From Olleya sediminilitoris (GTDB lineage: Bacteria; Bacteroidota; Bacteroidia; Flavobacteriales; Flavobacteriaceae): DNA of 64,000 bases. Position 1 is the stretch's first letter; every line of letters starts with the position of its first letter. Below the pieces are notes generated by a model that was not told the DNA's origin, did not search any database, and saw nothing but the letters and a program-made list of their open reading frames with translations. Positions 1-8,303 of this stretch are shown piece after piece. The stretch is taken from assembly GCF_016785945.1 (NCBI RefSeq), contig NZ_JAEMEF010000005.1:178064-242063 (forward strand), written 5' to 3'. The translations under genes were made by a program, and so were the position numbers.

Positions 1-20
1 ACGAAGTTAATTAAAATAGC

Positions 21-50
21 AAAAGCCAAAACATAAGTTTTGGCTTTTTT
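21..50. terminator. Bidirectional hairpin terminator
   Basis: AAAAGCCAAAAC and GTTTTGGCTTTT form a 12-bp stem around ATAA, with a T run on the right and an A run on the left. It can stop transcription in both directions. It lies just downstream of the minus-strand gene ending at 85, so it probably serves that gene and any plus-strand gene before the window. Confidence 0.8.
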
Positions 51-84
51 AGGTTATATTTTGTGATTAATTGGTTTTGAAATG

Positions 85-603
85 TTACAATTCAATTGTT
101 TTTAAATCAATGTAATCACCATTCCAGTCTTTATGTTTTTTTACAATTTCTAAAGTTTTTGGAATCGAAAGGTTTTTTGAAACTTCTAATTTTTTATTGA
201 AAATACTTAAGGTATTATTACTGGTATTATAAATCATATTAGCTCCATTTATAGGTGCTTTTATAGCTTTACCATTACTCATTTTTATGCTATTGGTAAT
301 AACATTTTCTCTTAGGTATTGTTGATTACCATCTGTACTTACAGTACCTTCAAATTGTAATAGTGTATAAAAATTTAATGTACTATCATTAGATTTTTGA
401 TTTTGAACCTTTTTAGTAGCTGTTGATAAAAAATCAATGTGATAAGCACTGTCTTTTACTATTTTTAGCACAACAATTTCATTGCGACTGGTTTTGTAAA
501 TAGACTGTTTAATGTGGCTGTTTTCGCTTTTTGTATCAGTTTTATCTTTGCAACTAATAACTACAGATAGTATTAATAATAAAAGTATGGTTAGTTTTTT
601 CAT
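85..603 (-). CDS. Hypothetical lipoprotein
   Basis: I do not recognise a family. The protein is about 172 residues and starts with a lipoprotein signal peptide (hydrophobic LTILLLLILSVVISC followed by KDKTD), so it should be anchored in a membrane facing the periplasm or surface. An ATG nine bases further upstream (612) is also possible; the start at 603 gives a standard MKK signal peptide. The mature part is rich in Lys, Asn and Ser, without cysteines or obvious catalytic motifs. It follows the MRJP-like lipoprotein gene by a short gap and ends before the terminator at 21-50, so the two are probably co-transcribed. Confidence 0.65.
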   Translation of the reverse strand: MKKLTILLLLILSVVISCKDKTDTKSENSHIKQSIYKTSRNEIVVLKIVKDSAYHIDFLSTATKKVQNQKSNDSTLNFYTLLQFEGTVSTDGNQQYLRENVITNSIKMSNGKAIKAPINGANMIYNTSNNTLSIFNKKLEVSKNLSIPKTLEIVKKHKDWNGDYIDLKTIEL

Positions 604-619
604 TTGGGACATTACATGG

Positions 620-1699
620 TTATTTAAGACTTATTTTATTGACTTGAAAAGTCATGGTAGGTATTGGACCAGATATTTCGTTTATTCTAGAATTAGTATA
701 ATATAAGGTGTCATTATAAATGCTAAAAGTATCAGCCCAACGTACTAAATCACCTTTAGCTATAGTGGTTGTCTTTCCGTTTAAATCTCTTTTTAATATG
801 GCGTTATTTTCTAGATCTGCGTAATAAAGATTACCAGATTGGTCAAAAATCATTCCGTCAGGTGCTGCGGTTTTATCAACAACTTCAACAGCTGCTTCAA
901 TTTGTTGATCTGTACCATTAATTAACACATCAGTTGATACTGCATATAAAGTGTAACCAGTTAACGCATGAAAATATAATGTGTTATCTATTTGGTTTAA
1001 TGCAATTCCGTCCGAATGTACAGTGTTTACCCATTGCTTACCATTAATCGTTAAATGATCTACTTCTGCTGTAGTAGATTTATGATCAGTCAATACACGT
1101 TTGAAAATTCCTGATTCTAAATTTAGAATTATTAAACCAGCATGTCCAGAGTCCGTAAAATAAGCAACATTATTTTTTCGATCTATACGCACGTCATTTA
1201 TATATGAGTCTTTAAAAAACACATCGTTTGTTAGCGTAAAGGTTTGTTTTAAAGCGTTTTTTTGTAAATCAAAAACAAAAATTTTAGGGTTAGAAATAAC
1301 ACCTTTAAACATAGGGTTTCTTGTGTCCACTACAAACAATTCGTTTTGAGAGGCAACTACAGATTGTACAGCTACAAAAGTAGAATCTGTTACTGTTGCG
1401 TCTTCTGTCCAGTTGTTCCAATTTTTATTTGGAAATGGTATAGATTGTCCGTTTACAATTTCGGTTACAGAGTGCTTTACTGTTGGTCTCCATCTAGGAA
1501 AATTAACAAACATACGTCCAGTCTCACTAACAGTAACACCTGTAACTTGTTGACCTGTAAATTGTGCAACTTCTGTAATAACAGGTAAAGTGTCTGTTTT
1601 TGTAGCAACTTCTGTTGTAATATTTGATTGTTTTTTATCTGTTTTGCAAGCTATTGTACACAGTGCAATAGCAGAAAGTATTAATATTTTTTTCATCAT
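620..1699 (-). CDS. Major royal jelly protein/Yellow-family lipoprotein
   Basis: A 359-residue secreted lipoprotein (lipobox IALCTIAC). The segment TGVTVSETGRMFVNFPRW near residues 53-70 is typical of the MRJP/Yellow family, a six-bladed beta-propeller related to SMP-30/gluconolactonases. Further family-like stretches are VNTVHSDGIALN and AAPDGMIFDQSGNLYYADLENNAI. Bacterial members are mostly uncharacterised; sugar-acid lactone hydrolysis or ligand binding are possibilities, not shown here. It lies between pepT (3 bases away) and a hypothetical lipoprotein, in one minus-strand run. ATG codons at 1699 and 1696 are both usable as the start. Confidence 0.8.
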   Translation of the reverse strand: MMKKILILSAIALCTIACKTDKKQSNITTEVATKTDTLPVITEVAQFTGQQVTGVTVSETGRMFVNFPRWRPTVKHSVTEIVNGQSIPFPNKNWNNWTEDATVTDSTFVAVQSVVASQNELFVVDTRNPMFKGVISNPKIFVFDLQKNALKQTFTLTNDVFFKDSYINDVRIDRKNNVAYFTDSGHAGLIILNLESGIFKRVLTDHKSTTAEVDHLTINGKQWVNTVHSDGIALNQIDNTLYFHALTGYTLYAVSTDVLINGTDQQIEAAVEVVDKTAAPDGMIFDQSGNLYYADLENNAILKRDLNGKTTTIAKGDLVRWADTFSIYNDTLYYTNSRINEISGPIPTMTFQVNKISLK

Positions 1700-1702
1700 A
1701 TT

Positions 1703-2944
1703 TTACTTGTTTTGTTCAGCACTAATTTCTGCAATTTTGCAAATCACTTCAGTAGCCTTGATCATGCTTTCTACAGGAACATACTCATAACGACCATGAA
1801 AGTTATGTCCACCAGCAAAAATATTAGGACACGGTAAGCCCATATAACTTAATTGTGACCCATCTGTACCACCACGAATGGCTTTTATAAGTGGTTTAAT
1901 GTCTAACTGTTTCATAGCTTCTTCAGCAATATCTACAATATGCATTACAGGTTCTACCTTTTCTTTCATGTTAAAATACTGATCTTTAATTTCAATAGTA
2001 ACAACCTCTCTTTCGTATTGGTTATTTAATTCATCAGTTAATTTTTGCATCATTTCTTTTCTAGCTTCAAAATGACCTAAATCATGATCTCTGATAATGT
2101 ATTCTAAAACAGTTTCTTCCACTTCACCTGAGATAGAGTATAGGTGGAAAAAACCTTGGTAACCCTCAGTATGTTCTGGCGTTTCAAGTCTTGGTAACGA
2201 GTTTATAAACTCGGTTGCAATGTACATTGAGTTTACCATTTTACCTTTAGCATATCCAGGATGTACTATTTTACCTTTTACTTTGACAACAGCACCTGCA
2301 GCATTAAAATTTTCGTATTCTAATTCTCCAATTTGACTACCATCCATAGTATAAGCCCAATCAGCACCAAATTTTTCAACATCAAATTTGTGAGCTCCAC
2401 GACCAATTTCTTCATCAGGAGTAAATCCAACTCTGATTGTTCCGTGTTTGATTTGTGGATTAGCAATAAGGTATTCCATTGCCGAAATAATTTCTGTAAT
2501 TCCAGCCTTATCATCAGCGCCTAAAAGTGTTGTTCCGTCTGTAGTAATAATAGTTTGACCTTTATATTGTAATAAATCTTCAAAATAATCTGGTGATAAT
2601 ACAATGTTTTCATCTGCATTAAGGACAATGTCTTTACCATCATAAACATCAATAATCTGAGGTTTTACATTAGCTCCAGTAAAATCTGGAGTCGTATCAA
2701 AATGAGATATAAAACCAATAGTTGGTACGTCATGATCTACATTACTTGGTAAAGTTGCCATAATGTAAGCGTGCTTATCTATAGTTACATCTTGCATACC
2801 AATAGTTTTTAGCTCGTCAACCAAAGCATTAGCTAAATCCCATTGTTTGGCAGTACTTGGTGTGGTGTCACTAGCAGGATCAGACTCAGTATCTACAGTA
2901 ACATAACTTACAAACCTTTTAATTATATCTTCTTTTGAAATCAT
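1703..2944 (-). CDS. pepT: Peptidase T (tripeptide aminopeptidase)
   Basis: 413 residues, the normal length for PepT, a cytosolic M20B di-zinc enzyme that removes the N-terminal residue from tripeptides. Visible metal and catalytic motifs are SHFDTTPDF (His and Asp), GADDKAG (bridging Asp), PDEEIGRGA (the Glu-Glu pair) and AGGHNFHG (C-terminal zinc His). The central part [10 protein letters not shown] is the M20 dimerisation domain region. It is the first gene of a minus-strand run that continues into the MRJP-like gene after three bases. No clear promoter consensus was found upstream, only a TAnnTTTA-like element. Confidence 0.93.
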   Translation of the reverse strand: MISKEDIIKRFVSYVTVDTESDPASDTTPSTAKQWDLANALVDELKTIGMQDVTIDKHAYIMATLPSNVDHDVPTIGFISHFDTTPDFTGANVKPQIIDVYDGKDIVLNADENIVLSPDYFEDLLQYKGQTIITTDGTTLLGADDKAGITEIISAMEYLIANPQIKHGTIRVGFTPDEEIGRGAHKFDVEKFGADWAYTMDGSQIGELEYENFNAAGAVVKVKGKIVHPGYAKGKMVNSMYIATEFINSLPRLETPEHTEGYQGFFHLYSISGEVEETVLEYIIRDHDLGHFEARKEMMQKLTDELNNQYEREVVTIEIKDQYFNMKEKVEPVMHIVDIAEEAMKQLDIKPLIKAIRGGTDGSQLSYMGLPCPNIFAGGHNFHGRYEYVPVESMIKATEVICKIAEISAEQNK

Positions 2945-3048
2945 TTTATTGTGATTTTATATTTTAATTTTTGTCTTAAATTTACAGCTAAATTAATTAA
3001 TTTAACTGTAGGCCAAAGTTACGATTATTAAGTTTTTCAGCTTTTGAA

Positions 3049-3079
3049 TTGCTCAATTTTTTAATTAGAATTACTTTTG
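3049..3079 (+). promoter_or_regulatory. Promoter of pyrD operon
   Basis: TTG at 3049-3051, 20-bp spacer, then TACTTTTG at 3072-3079, matching the Bacteroidota -33/-7 pattern. The TTG that could be read as an upstream start codon (3077) is part of the -7 element, which favours the ATG at 3095. Confidence 0.7.
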
Positions 3080-3094
3080 TGCAAACCTATTACA

Positions 3095-4129
3095 ATGTAC
3101 AAATCCCTTCTAAGACCATTTTTTTTTAGTTTCGATCCTGAAAAAATCCATCATTTCACGTTTTCATTAATAAAATCGACCTCTAAAATACCTGGAATGT
3201 CTAAACTTTTTAGACGTTTATATACCATTGAAGATCCTAAACTAGAGCGTGAACTCTTTGGTTTAACCTTTAAAAACCCAGTCGGATTAGCAGCAGGTTT
3301 TGATAAAAATGCAGTGTTATATAACGAACTTGCTAATTTTGGTTTTGGTTTTATTGAAATAGGAACCGTTACACCAAAGGGTCAAGCTGGTAATCCAAAA
3401 CAACGTCTATTTAGATTAAAAGACGATCAAGGGATTATTAATAGAATGGGCTTTAATAACGAAGGATTAGAACAAGCAATACTTCAACTTAAAAAAAATA
3501 AAGGTAAACTTATTATTGGTGGTAACATTGGTAAAAACACACAGACTAAACCTGAAGATTATACTAAAGACTACTTGGAGTGTTTTAATGGTTTGCATCC
3601 ATATGTAGACTATTTTGTGCTAAATGTTAGTTGTCCAAACGTTGGTAGTCATGCTAAACTAAATGATAAAGACTATTTATTAGAGTTAATAGGAGCTGTG
3701 CAAAAAGCTAATAAAACGTTTGATAAACAAAAACCAATTGTATTAAAAATTGCTCCAGACTTAAATAATAATCAATTAGATGAAATTATTGAGCTTATTG
3801 CAGAAACCAATTTAGATGGTGTAATTGCTAGTAACACTTCTGTGGATCGCTCCAATCTTAAAGCTTCCGCAGAAAGATTGTCAGACATAGGTAATGGAGG
3901 TGTTAGCGGTCAACCAGTGAAAGAAAAATCTACTAAAGTCATAAAGTATCTAGCTGAAAAAAGTAATAAAGCTTTTCCTATTATTGGAGTTGGCGGAATA
4001 CATTCGGCTAAAGACGCATTAGAAAAAATTGAAGCAGGAGCAGATTTGGTTCAAATTTATACAGGATTTGTTTATGAAGGTCCAAGTCTAATTAAAAATA
4101 TAAACCAAGCTATTTTAAACAAAAGCTAA
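3095..4129 (+). CDS. pyrD: Dihydroorotate dehydrogenase, class 2-like
   Basis: Oxidises dihydroorotate to orotate in pyrimidine synthesis, using FMN and membrane quinone. The protein has 344 residues. The N-terminal helix region ([20 protein letters not shown]) is the membrane-associated extension of class 2 enzymes, and [31 protein letters not shown] and the FMN-phosphate loop IGVGGI are present. The catalytic loop reads NVSCPNVG: a Cys (residue 180) stands where class 2 enzymes normally have the base Ser, as in class 1 enzymes. A TTG six codons upstream lies inside the promoter and is unlikely to be used. The next gene starts directly after the stop. Confidence 0.93.
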   Translation: MYKSLLRPFFFSFDPEKIHHFTFSLIKSTSKIPGMSKLFRRLYTIEDPKLERELFGLTFKNPVGLAAGFDKNAVLYNELANFGFGFIEIGTVTPKGQAGNPKQRLFRLKDDQGIINRMGFNNEGLEQAILQLKKNKGKLIIGGNIGKNTQTKPEDYTKDYLECFNGLHPYVDYFVLNVSCPNVGSHAKLNDKDYLLELIGAVQKANKTFDKQKPIVLKIAPDLNNNQLDEIIELIAETNLDGVIASNTSVDRSNLKASAERLSDIGNGGVSGQPVKEKSTKVIKYLAEKSNKAFPIIGVGGIHSAKDALEKIEAGADLVQIYTGFVYEGPSLIKNINQAILNKS

Positions 4130-4756
4130 ATGAATTTTGAAATTCTTTTCAGTTTTGTTCTAGCCACAGCAGCATTAGCTATCTCTCCAGGACCAGATAA
4201 TATTTATGTGTTAATGCAAAGTATTACAAATGGTCGTAAATATGGATTAGCGACGGTATGTGGTTTAATTTCTGGTTGTTTAGTCCATACAACTTTAGTA
4301 GCCTTTGGTGTCTCTGCTATTATAAAAGAAAGTGATACTCTTTTTTTTATAATAAAAGCCTTAGGCGCAATATACCTATTGTATTTAGCCTATAAAGTTT
4401 TTAAAAGTGATGCTAATGTAACCTTGTCTGATGCAGCAGTCCCTAAAAAAAGTTTAGGACAATTATTTAAGCAAGGTGTGATCATGAATGTGTTAAATCC
4501 AAAAGTATCTATTTTCTTTTTGGCATTTTTTCCAGCTTATTTATACAGTGAAACTATTAATACGGTTACTCAGTTTTACGTTTTAGGATTATTATTTATG
4601 ACTACGTCTTTTGCTGTTTTTGCATTAATCGCAATTTTAGCTGGATTTATTTCGGATTACTTAAAACAAAATAAAAATATTGGTCTGATTTTAAAATGGT
4701 TACAAATTGTGGTCTTTATTGGAATTGCAATTTTTATCTTTCTTTCAGAAAAATAA
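4130..4756 (+). CDS. LysE/RhtB-family amino-acid exporter
   Basis: 208 residues with about six hydrophobic segments. The N-terminal ISPGPDNIYVLMQSITNGRKYGLATVCGL is the signature of the LysE/RhtB superfamily, inner-membrane exporters of amino acids or derivatives such as lysine, homoserine or threonine. NPKVSIFFLAFFPAY is the second conserved block. The substrate cannot be read from sequence. Its ATG follows the pyrD stop codon with no spacing, so translation is probably coupled, and the HMG-CoA-lyase-like gene follows after 30 bases. Confidence 0.88.
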   Translation: MNFEILFSFVLATAALAISPGPDNIYVLMQSITNGRKYGLATVCGLISGCLVHTTLVAFGVSAIIKESDTLFFIIKALGAIYLLYLAYKVFKSDANVTLSDAAVPKKSLGQLFKQGVIMNVLNPKVSIFFLAFFPAYLYSETINTVTQFYVLGLLFMTTSFAVFALIAILAGFISDYLKQNKNIGLILKWLQIVVFIGIAIFIFLSEK

Positions 4757-4786
4757 AGTACTTTTATAGAACAATACAAAGTGCAA

Positions 4787-5650
4787 ATGTCAAACCAAGT
4801 TAAAGTTATAGAATGTCCTAGAGATGCCATGCAAGGCATTAAGCAGTTTATTCCTACAAAACAAAAAGTACAATATATCCAATCTTTGCTTCGTGTTGGT
4901 TTTGATACTATTGACTTTGGTAGCTTTGTGTCACCTAAAGCTATACCACAAATGGTTGATACAGCAGAAGTATTGGCACAATTAGATTTAAGCCAAACTA
5001 AAAGTAAATTGTTATCAATTATAGCTAACTCTAGAGGTGCTACTGATGCTTGCAAGCATCCAGAGATTGATTATTTAGGCTATCCATTTTCTATTTCAGA
5101 AAATTTTCAAATGCGTAATACACACAAGACTATTGCACAATCTATAGTTTTACTTCAAGATATTTTAAATCAGGCAGATGCAGCTAACAAAGAAGTTGTG
5201 GTTTATATATCAATGGGATTTGGTAACCCATATGGTGATCCTTGGGATGTGAATATAGTAGGAGAGTGGACTGAGCGTTTAAGCAAAATGGGAGTAAAAA
5301 TCTTGTCTTTAAGTGATACTGTTGGCACTTCAAACCCTGAAAATATTGACTATTTATTTTCTAATTTAATTCCAGAATATCAAAATATAGAGTTTGGTGC
5401 GCACTTGCATACCACACCAGATACTTGGTTTGAAAAAGTGGATTCAGCCTATAGAGCAGGTTGCAAGCGTTTTGATGGAGCTATTCAAGGTTTTGGAGGT
5501 TGTCCAATGGCTAAAGATGACTTAACTGGTAATATGCCAACAGAAAAGGTATTGTCTTATTTAACTTCAAAAAAAGTTAATAATCTAAATGCGATGTCTT
5601 TTGAAAGTGCTTATAATGAATCTTCTAAGATATTTAATGCATATCATTAA
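4787..5650 (+). CDS. Hydroxymethylglutaryl-CoA lyase family protein
   Basis: A 287-residue TIM-barrel enzyme of the HMGL-like family; the standard reaction splits HMG-CoA into acetyl-CoA and acetoacetate at the end of leucine breakdown. The metal and substrate motif appears as ECPRDAMQ near the N terminus (usual form PRDGLQ), LSDTVG and the HLH metal ligands (AHLHTT) are present, and GFGGCPMAKDDLTGN matches the family signature with the active-site Cys. The two changes from consensus leave open a related lyase. GTG at 4781 is an alternative start; the ATG at 4787 is preferred. Third gene of the pyrD operon. Confidence 0.85.
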   Translation: MSNQVKVIECPRDAMQGIKQFIPTKQKVQYIQSLLRVGFDTIDFGSFVSPKAIPQMVDTAEVLAQLDLSQTKSKLLSIIANSRGATDACKHPEIDYLGYPFSISENFQMRNTHKTIAQSIVLLQDILNQADAANKEVVVYISMGFGNPYGDPWDVNIVGEWTERLSKMGVKILSLSDTVGTSNPENIDYLFSNLIPEYQNIEFGAHLHTTPDTWFEKVDSAYRAGCKRFDGAIQGFGGCPMAKDDLTGNMPTEKVLSYLTSKKVNNLNAMSFESAYNESSKIFNAYH

Positions 5651-5747
5651 CTACTACACATTGTCTTTCAATTAAATTGAAAGATTTTTAACTATTTTAA
5701 AACGCTGTAATATAGGTTTTTATGTTGTTTTTTTTGTTTTAATTTAA

Positions 5748-5760
5748 ATTTGGTCTAAAT
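5748..5760 (+). promoter_or_regulatory. Candidate operator A (upstream of -33)
   Basis: ATTTGG-T-CTAAAT, a palindrome with one mismatch, lying four bases before the -33 TTG of the promoter at 5765-5795. It shares TCTAAATAA and the following CTTG with site D of the facing operon. The assignment as a regulator site is inference. Confidence 0.45.
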
Positions 5761-5764
5761 AAAC

Positions 5765-5795
5765 TTGTAATAAAAGCTTTAGGTTTTTATTTTTG
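5765..5795 (+). promoter_or_regulatory. Promoter of DUF4856-imelysin-VKGC-TonB set
   Basis: TTG at 5765-5767, 20-bp spacer and TATTTTTG at 5788-5795: a full match to the Bacteroidota promoter pattern. Transcription should start near 5802, giving a leader of about 57 nt. Confidence 0.75.
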
Positions 5796-5801
5796 CATAA
5801 A

Positions 5802-5833
5802 AAATACAGAGCTATCTGTATTTAGTCTAAATA
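5802..5833 (+). promoter_or_regulatory. Two overlapping palindromes in the 5' leader (operator B)
   Basis: AAATACAGA-GCTA-TCTGTATTT (5802-5823, perfect 9-bp arms) begins near the predicted transcript start. It overlaps TATTTAG-T-CTAAATA (5819-5833), a perfect 7-bp-arm palindrome with a central T. The second has a near copy (site C) at the same relative place in the opposing imelysin operon, which suggests a common repressor. The first could act as a leader hairpin. Confidence 0.5.
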
Positions 5834-5858
5834 ATAATAGAAACAAAATTATTTTTAA

Positions 5859-7067
5859 ATGAAAAAAATCGCATTCGGATTAGCAGCATTAGCAACCTTA
5901 GCATTAACCTCATGTTCTAGCGACGATGATGGTGGAAACGTTACACCAACGACTTCTGTAACAACTCCAGACACATATACTTTTGAAAGAGATGGAAGTA
6001 CAACAGTAAACTTTAGTGGTCAAACAACACGTATTCAAATGGCTCAAGAGTTAATCGCAGGTTTTTTAGATACTTCAAATACAGAAGCAACTTTAGATGC
6101 AATGTTTGCTCATGAAGAAGGTAATGCAGATTTTAGTGATGCAGATTTAAATGCATCAAACAAAAGCATTAGAAGTAAAACAGCAGCTTCTACAGATTAT
6201 TTTTCAGCAAATACTACAGATGCAGCAGTAATAAAAGCAATATTCGATTATTATATTTTTGCACAAGTAGAGGATGTATTCCCTAACTGGACAACTATCG
6301 CAACAGCTGGTTATGCAGGTCAATTACAACAAGCTGGTGGAGGAACTACACGTTATGTAAATGAACAAGGTTTAGAATATAACCAAGCCTTTGCAAAAAG
6401 TTTGATAGGTGCTTTAATGACAGATCAAATATTAAACAACTACTTAAGTCCTTCAGTTTTAGATGCGGGAGATAATGTTGCAAATAATGATGCAGCTGTT
6501 TTAGATGGTGATAATAATTACACTACTATGGAACATAAATGGGATGAAGCTTATGGTTACTTATATGGTAACGAAGACAATCCAGCTGTTCCAGTTTTAG
6601 GAGCAGATAACTTTTTAAACGAGTATTTGTCAAGAGTAGATAGCGATACAGACTTTAATGGTATTGCAATGGATGTATACAACGCGTTTAAATTAGGTCG
6701 TGCTGCAATTGTAGCTAAAGATTATGACGTACGTGATGCTCAAGCAGACATTATTAGAGAAAAAATATCTCAAGTAATTGCAGTTAGAGCAATCTATTAT
6801 TTACAACAAGGAAAAAATAATCTAGGAACAAGTAATGCATTAGCTTTTCACGCATTATCTGAAGCTTACGGATTTATTTATAGCTTACAGTTCACAAGAA
6901 AACCAGGGACTACTGAACCATATTTTTCTAAAGACGAAGTATTGTTTTTAACAGACTCTTTAATGCAAGGTGATGGTTTTTGGGATGTAACTGCCGAAAC
7001 TTTAGATACTCTTTCTGATACAATTTCAGCAGAGTTTAGTTTCACAACTGAGCAAGCAGGAAGTTAA
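5859..7067 (+). CDS. DUF4856 domain lipoprotein
   Basis: 402 residues. The signal peptide ends in the lipobox LTSC and is followed by SSDDDGG, a surface-export type signal in Bacteroidota lipoproteins. The body matches what I know as DUF4856, a Bacteroidota family of unknown function usually found beside imelysins; features are RYVNEQGLEYNQAFAKSL and MEHKWDEAYGYLYG, the latter recalling helical imelysin-type metal sites. First gene of the set, followed by an imelysin, a gamma-carboxylase-like protein and a TonB receptor. A role in extracellular metal (probably iron) capture is inferred from context only. Confidence 0.8.
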   Translation: MKKIAFGLAALATLALTSCSSDDDGGNVTPTTSVTTPDTYTFERDGSTTVNFSGQTTRIQMAQELIAGFLDTSNTEATLDAMFAHEEGNADFSDADLNASNKSIRSKTAASTDYFSANTTDAAVIKAIFDYYIFAQVEDVFPNWTTIATAGYAGQLQQAGGGTTRYVNEQGLEYNQAFAKSLIGALMTDQILNNYLSPSVLDAGDNVANNDAAVLDGDNNYTTMEHKWDEAYGYLYGNEDNPAVPVLGADNFLNEYLSRVDSDTDFNGIAMDVYNAFKLGRAAIVAKDYDVRDAQADIIREKISQVIAVRAIYYLQQGKNNLGTSNALAFHALSEAYGFIYSLQFTRKPGTTEPYFSKDEVLFLTDSLMQGDGFWDVTAETLDTLSDTISAEFSFTTEQAGS

Positions 7068-7079
7068 GATTTAAACTTA

Positions 7080-7115
7080 TTAATAGTAGTCATTTATTTA
7101 AATGGCTACTATTAA
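7080..7115 (+). promoter_or_regulatory. Intercistronic hairpin
   Basis: TTAATAGTAG pairs with CTACTATTAA, and the interior CATTT-ATTT-AAATG extends the stem through one T-G pair: about 16 pairs with a 4-nt loop. There is no long U run directly after it, so it may be a processing or stability element rather than a strong terminator. TATTTTTG at 7117-7124 directly follows and could be a -7 element, but no TTG lies at the right distance. Confidence 0.55.
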
Positions 7116-7154
7116 GTATTTTTGCTCACTGAAAAAAGAAAAATTATTATTTAT

Positions 7155-8246
7155 ATGAAAAAGTTAATTTACATTTTTGCGGTATTTGTACTAGTAGCAG
7201 CATGTTCAGAATCTGATGATTCTAATGACAATGGTGTTGTAGACAATTATAATAGAGCTGCCATGCAAACCAATTTAGCAGACAATATTATAATACCAAG
7301 TCTTGAAAGCTTCAAAACCTCTTTAGAAACATTTTCTGATGCTAACTCAACATTTGTTGCTAGTCCAGATCAAGTTAATTTAGATAATTTAAGAGCAGCT
7401 TGGTTAGATGCTTACAAAAAATGGCAGTTAGTAGAACCTTTTGATATCGGTCAAGCCGAAGTTATTGGTTACCGTAACCAAATGAATATATATCCTACAG
7501 ATGTAGATAATATTGAAAGTAATATTGAAAACGGAAACTATGACTTAACGCATGACAATAATAATGACGCAGTTGGATTTCCTGCATTAGATTATATGCT
7601 TTATGGTTTAGCAGATTCTGATACAGAGCTATTAAACAAATATCAAGACGTAAAATACATTACGTATTTAACAGATTTGATAGAAGCTATGAGCATGATT
7701 ACCGAAGAAGTTCTTACAGATTGGACAACAAATTACAGATCTTTATTTGTCTCTAGTACAAATAATACCTTAACAAGTGCTGTAAATAAATTCATCAACG
7801 ATTATATTTTTTATTTTGAAAAAGGTTTAAGAGCAAATAAAATTGGTATTCCTGCAGGAGTTTTTTCAACAAATCCATTATCTGAAAAGGCAGAGGCTAT
7901 ATACAATGGAAGTAATTCAAGAGATTTAGCAATTTTAGCTTTAGATAATGCTCAAAATATTTTTAACGGTAAAACTTCTATTAATTCAGAAATTGGAGAA
8001 GGTTTTTATTCTTATTTAGTTCAGTTAGGTAGAACAGATTTAGCAACACTTATTAATACCAGAATAGATGATGCTAGAGAGAAAATTCTACTTTTAAATC
8101 AAGATTTAAAAACTCAAGTTGAAATCGATAATACTAAAATGAACGAAGCTTATGATGCATTACAGTTAGTAGTCGTATCTTTAAAAGTTGATATGTTACA
8201 AGCGTTTGATGTAAGTGTTGACTATCAAGATGCTGATGGTGATTAA
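7155..8246 (+). CDS. Imelysin-family (peptidase M75) lipoprotein, degenerate metal motif
   Basis: 363 residues with lipobox AACSESDDS. Helical imelysin domain features are AAWLDAYKKWQLVEPFDIG and YRNQMNIYPTDVDNIESNI. Imelysins (IrpA, EfeO-type ICMPs) are surface or periplasmic proteins of iron uptake, not proven peptidases. The family GxHxxE motif appears here as GFPALD (residues 141-146), so His and Glu are replaced by Pro and Asp. The long reading frame could start at TTG 7122, but that TTG is part of a possible -7 element; the ATG at 7155 gives a normal signal peptide. Between DUF4856 and the carboxylase-like gene. Confidence 0.88.
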   Translation: MKKLIYIFAVFVLVAACSESDDSNDNGVVDNYNRAAMQTNLADNIIIPSLESFKTSLETFSDANSTFVASPDQVNLDNLRAAWLDAYKKWQLVEPFDIGQAEVIGYRNQMNIYPTDVDNIESNIENGNYDLTHDNNNDAVGFPALDYMLYGLADSDTELLNKYQDVKYITYLTDLIEAMSMITEEVLTDWTTNYRSLFVSSTNNTLTSAVNKFINDYIFYFEKGLRANKIGIPAGVFSTNPLSEKAEAIYNGSNSRDLAILALDNAQNIFNGKTSINSEIGEGFYSYLVQLGRTDLATLINTRIDDAREKILLLNQDLKTQVEIDNTKMNEAYDALQLVVVSLKVDMLQAFDVSVDYQDADGD

Positions 8247-8266
8247 TACTAAATAACACTAATTTT

Positions 8267-8298
8267 AAAGGTTGATTGTAATATATCAACCTTTTTTT
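8267..8298 (+). terminator. Internal terminator or attenuator
   Basis: AAAGGTTGAT and ATCAACCTTT form a 10-bp stem around an 8-nt loop, followed by a T run. It sits between the imelysin and the carboxylase-like gene, whose start codon is a few bases later, so it may lower expression of the membrane genes relative to the lipoproteins. Confidence 0.75.
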
Positions 8299-8303
8299 GT
8301 AAC

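Noticed and set aside
7122..7154. TTG start giving an extended imelysin
   Set aside because: The TTG is part of a TATTTTTG -7-like element and the added residues destroy the signal peptide.
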